Source: CAZYTO01 sp964650405
Lineage (GTDB): Bacteria > Acidobacteriota > Thermoanaerobaculia > Gp7-AA8
DNA length: 14,301 nucleotides
NCBI GenBank assembly: GCA_964650405.1
Contig: CAZYTO010000148.1
Location: 1-14,301 of the forward strand
Direction: 5' to 3'
A model generated the notes under the pieces. The model made no database searches. It saw only the letters and a program-made list of their open reading frames with translations, and was not told the DNA's origin. Position 1 is the stretch's first letter. Each line of letters starts with the position of its first letter. This document shows positions 13,147-14,301 of the stretch, in pieces. Made by a program: the position numbers and the translations under genes.

Positions 13147-13609
13147 AGGCATCAACGCCAGCAGCACCCACTCCGTGGCATCGATGCAACACTTCCAGGT
13201 ATCGCTGCCTGCGTCGTAGGTATCGATGCCTGCAGCGTCGACATCGACGCCAAGCGCGTAGACGTCGCTGCCTGAATCCTGGGCATCGACGGCCTGACGC
13301 CAGGCATGAGCGCCAACCAGGCAGGCATGAATACCAAGACGGTAGGCATCAACGCCTGGCCCGTAGGCATGAACACCTGGCCCGTAGACATGAATGCCTG
13401 GCCCGTAGGCATCAATGCCTAGAGCGTAGACATGAATGCCTGGCCCGTAGGCATCAATGCCTGGCCCGTAGGCATCAATGCCTGGCCCGTAGGCATCAAT
13501 GCCTAGCGCGTAGACATGAATGCCTAGCGCGTAGACATGAATGCCTAGCGCGTAGACATCAATGCCTAGCGCGTAGACATGAATGCCTAGCGCGTAGGCA
13601 TCAATGTCT
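13147..13609. repeat. 21-bp-period tandem array with palindromic core
   Basis: About 21 units repeat in strict 21-bp register from 13176 to 13609, with one more related core out of register at 13147. Two main unit types alternate: core AGGCATCAATGCCT (a perfect 6-bp dyad with a 2-bp centre) joined by GGCCCGT, and core AGACATGAATGCCT joined by AGCGCGT. The eleven units from 13386 on are nearly identical; the ten before it are increasingly diverged (AGGTAT, CGACAT, AGACGT variants), so the array seems to have grown from its right side. Frames through it encode heptapeptide repeats on both strands, but none has a credible start. It may be a protein-binding array, a structured RNA source or a repeat-protein gene; the data do not decide. 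Confidence 0.9.
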
Positions 13610-13691
13610 AGATTTTGGAAACTACTTCCCGAGGCCACGCCAACCGTCCACGCATCCCGGCCTCTTCGTTCGCGCGAACCGAAAACGGTGA

Positions 13692-13930
13692 ATCGGTCAC
13701 AGGGCTGTGAACGCGAGAGCCCCTGCCGTGAACTGATTCGCACAGGCGAAACGCCTGAGCTCGAGTTTTCGCGCGAGGACGTCGTCGTGGCAACTCGCAT
13801 GACGTCAATGTGTTACGTGACGCCGCGCTCCGCGCGCGTGTGACGGTGGCAAGCCCCAGCGTCAAGCCCGTCGGGAATGATGGTGAACCCAAAACGCCGT
13901 TTGCTCCGCTTATCCCGGCAAGAGCCGACC
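13692..13930. other. Intergenic with consecutive inverted repeats
   Basis: No gene is recognised between the 21-bp array and the CorC-type gene. There are several possible hairpins: 13690-13700 pairing with 13728-13739 (one mismatch and one bulge), the alternative TCACAG-GG-CTGTGA (13697-13710), CAGGCG-AAA-CGCCTG (13743-13757), and an 8-bp palindrome TGACGTCA near 13799-13807. This may be a structured RNA or array boundary. Confidence 0.4.
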
Positions 13931-14301
13931 TCAGGACGGTACCGGCTCCTCGACCTCTTCCACCTTCGGCATCTGCGTCTCCACCATCACCCAGCGGACG
14001 CGGAAGCGCTGCCCTTCGATGACCGTGATCTGCAGGTCGCCCAGCTCCGTCCGGTCGCCGGGCTGCACTTCTCCCTGGAGCCGCGCCGCTACGTACCCCC
14101 CGATCGTCTCCTCGGCTGGCCGGCCAACGTCGATCTTCAGCCGGTCGGCCAGATCTTCGATCAGGTAGTCGCCGCGCACGCGGTAGCGGCCGTTGCCCAT
14201 CGGCTCGATCTCCGGCCGCTCGCGGTCGAACTCGTCCTGGATCTGGCCGAACAGCTCCTCGGTGATGTTCTCCAGCGATACGATCCCGCTCGCTCCTCCG
14301 T
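13931..14301 (-). CDS. CorC/HlyC-type membrane protein, C-terminal part (truncated by edge)
   Basis: The last 122 residues of a protein whose start lies beyond the right edge. The first visible residues, GGASGIVSLENITEELFGQIQDEFD, match the end of the paired CBS domains in CNNM/CorC (HlyC/TlyC) proteins (family form EYGGTxGIVTxEDxxEExxGEIxDEFD). The rest (GRYRVRGDYLIEDLADRL, a conserved break, then GDLQITVIEGQRFRVRWVMVE) is the C-terminal CorC_HlyC transporter-associated domain. Related proteins take part in Mg2+/Co2+ efflux or resistance; whether this one has the N-terminal CNNM membrane domain or is a soluble CorC cannot be seen. The hemolysin name is historical. The stop is at 13931-13933; a short GAGCCG/CGGCTC inverted repeat overlaps it. 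Confidence 0.9.
   Translation of the reverse strand, partial: GGASGIVSLENITEELFGQIQDEFDRERPEIEPMGNGRYRVRGDYLIEDLADRLKIDVGRPAEETIGGYVAARLQGEVQPGDRTELGDLQITVIEGQRFRVRWVMVETQMPKVEEVEEPVPS

Noticed and set aside
13152..13415. Second minus-strand frame with MPTGQA-type repeats
   Set aside because: The commonest unit type in the right half contains TAG in this frame, so it is open only in the left half; a by-product of the array.
13147..13609. CRISPR array
   Set aside because: The 21-bp units are contiguous, without unique spacers, and there are no cas genes.
13033..13800. Minus-strand 255-residue frame with IDAYGPG/IHVYALG heptapeptide repeats
   Set aside because: It has no ribosome site or -10 box before its ATG, overlaps the TMEM175 gene end antisense, and all four differences between the main units change the residue. 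The open frame follows from a stop-free unit being copied in register, so it is not called as a gene.

Overview
The window is high-GC bacterial chromosome carrying ordinary single-copy genes in small transcription units. The mix suggests an uncultured soil- or sediment-type lineage, with Acidobacteriota my best guess: a DevC-like ABC exporter, a secreted M28 peptidase, a BadF-type sugar kinase, a LOG-family protein, bacterial-type AspRS, a gamma-carbonic-anhydrase-like hexapeptide protein, a TMEM175 channel, and many intergenic 7-8 bp tandem repeats. This rests on gene content and composition only; no rRNA or other decisive marker is present. I see no phage, transposon, CRISPR array, tRNA or rRNA.

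Layout. 1-229: nothing recognisable. 230-400 (-): the decayed tail of an HD-GYP phosphodiesterase. 482-3095 (-): a TetR regulator, an FtsX/DevC-type permease and a LolD/DevA-type ATPase in one unit, driven by a good sigma70 promoter whose -10 box lies inside a palindrome. 3327-3560 (-): a small protein of unknown function. 3949-4191 (-): a small secreted protein, divergent from the M28 peptidase (4356-6053, +), with a perfect 16-bp palindrome between them. 6159-7115 (-): a BadF/BadG-type kinase, divergent from the LOG protein (7202-7987, +), which is followed by an FkbM methyltransferase (8050-8946, +). 9004-11328 (-): the hexapeptide protein followed by aspS. 11409-12263 (+): an aldo/keto reductase. 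12414-13133 (+): a TMEM175 channel. 13147-13609: a 21-bp-period tandem array. 13931-14301 (-): the C-terminal part of a CorC/HlyC-type protein cut by the window edge.

The genes do not form one pathway. The only clear functional unit is the regulated ABC exporter, and it lacks a periplasmic adaptor here. The unusual content is intergenic: (i) heptamer and octamer repeats in seven gene gaps or gene-flanking stretches (counting the 21-bp array separately), two of them long inverted repeats whose ends merge with a stop codon and, at aspS, with the start codon; (ii) the 21-bp array, about 21 units, whose core is a 14-bp dyad repeated every two helical turns; (iii) four genes without a Shine-Dalgarno sequence that have a TANNNT-type -10 box 6-9 nt before the start codon, suggesting leaderless transcripts.
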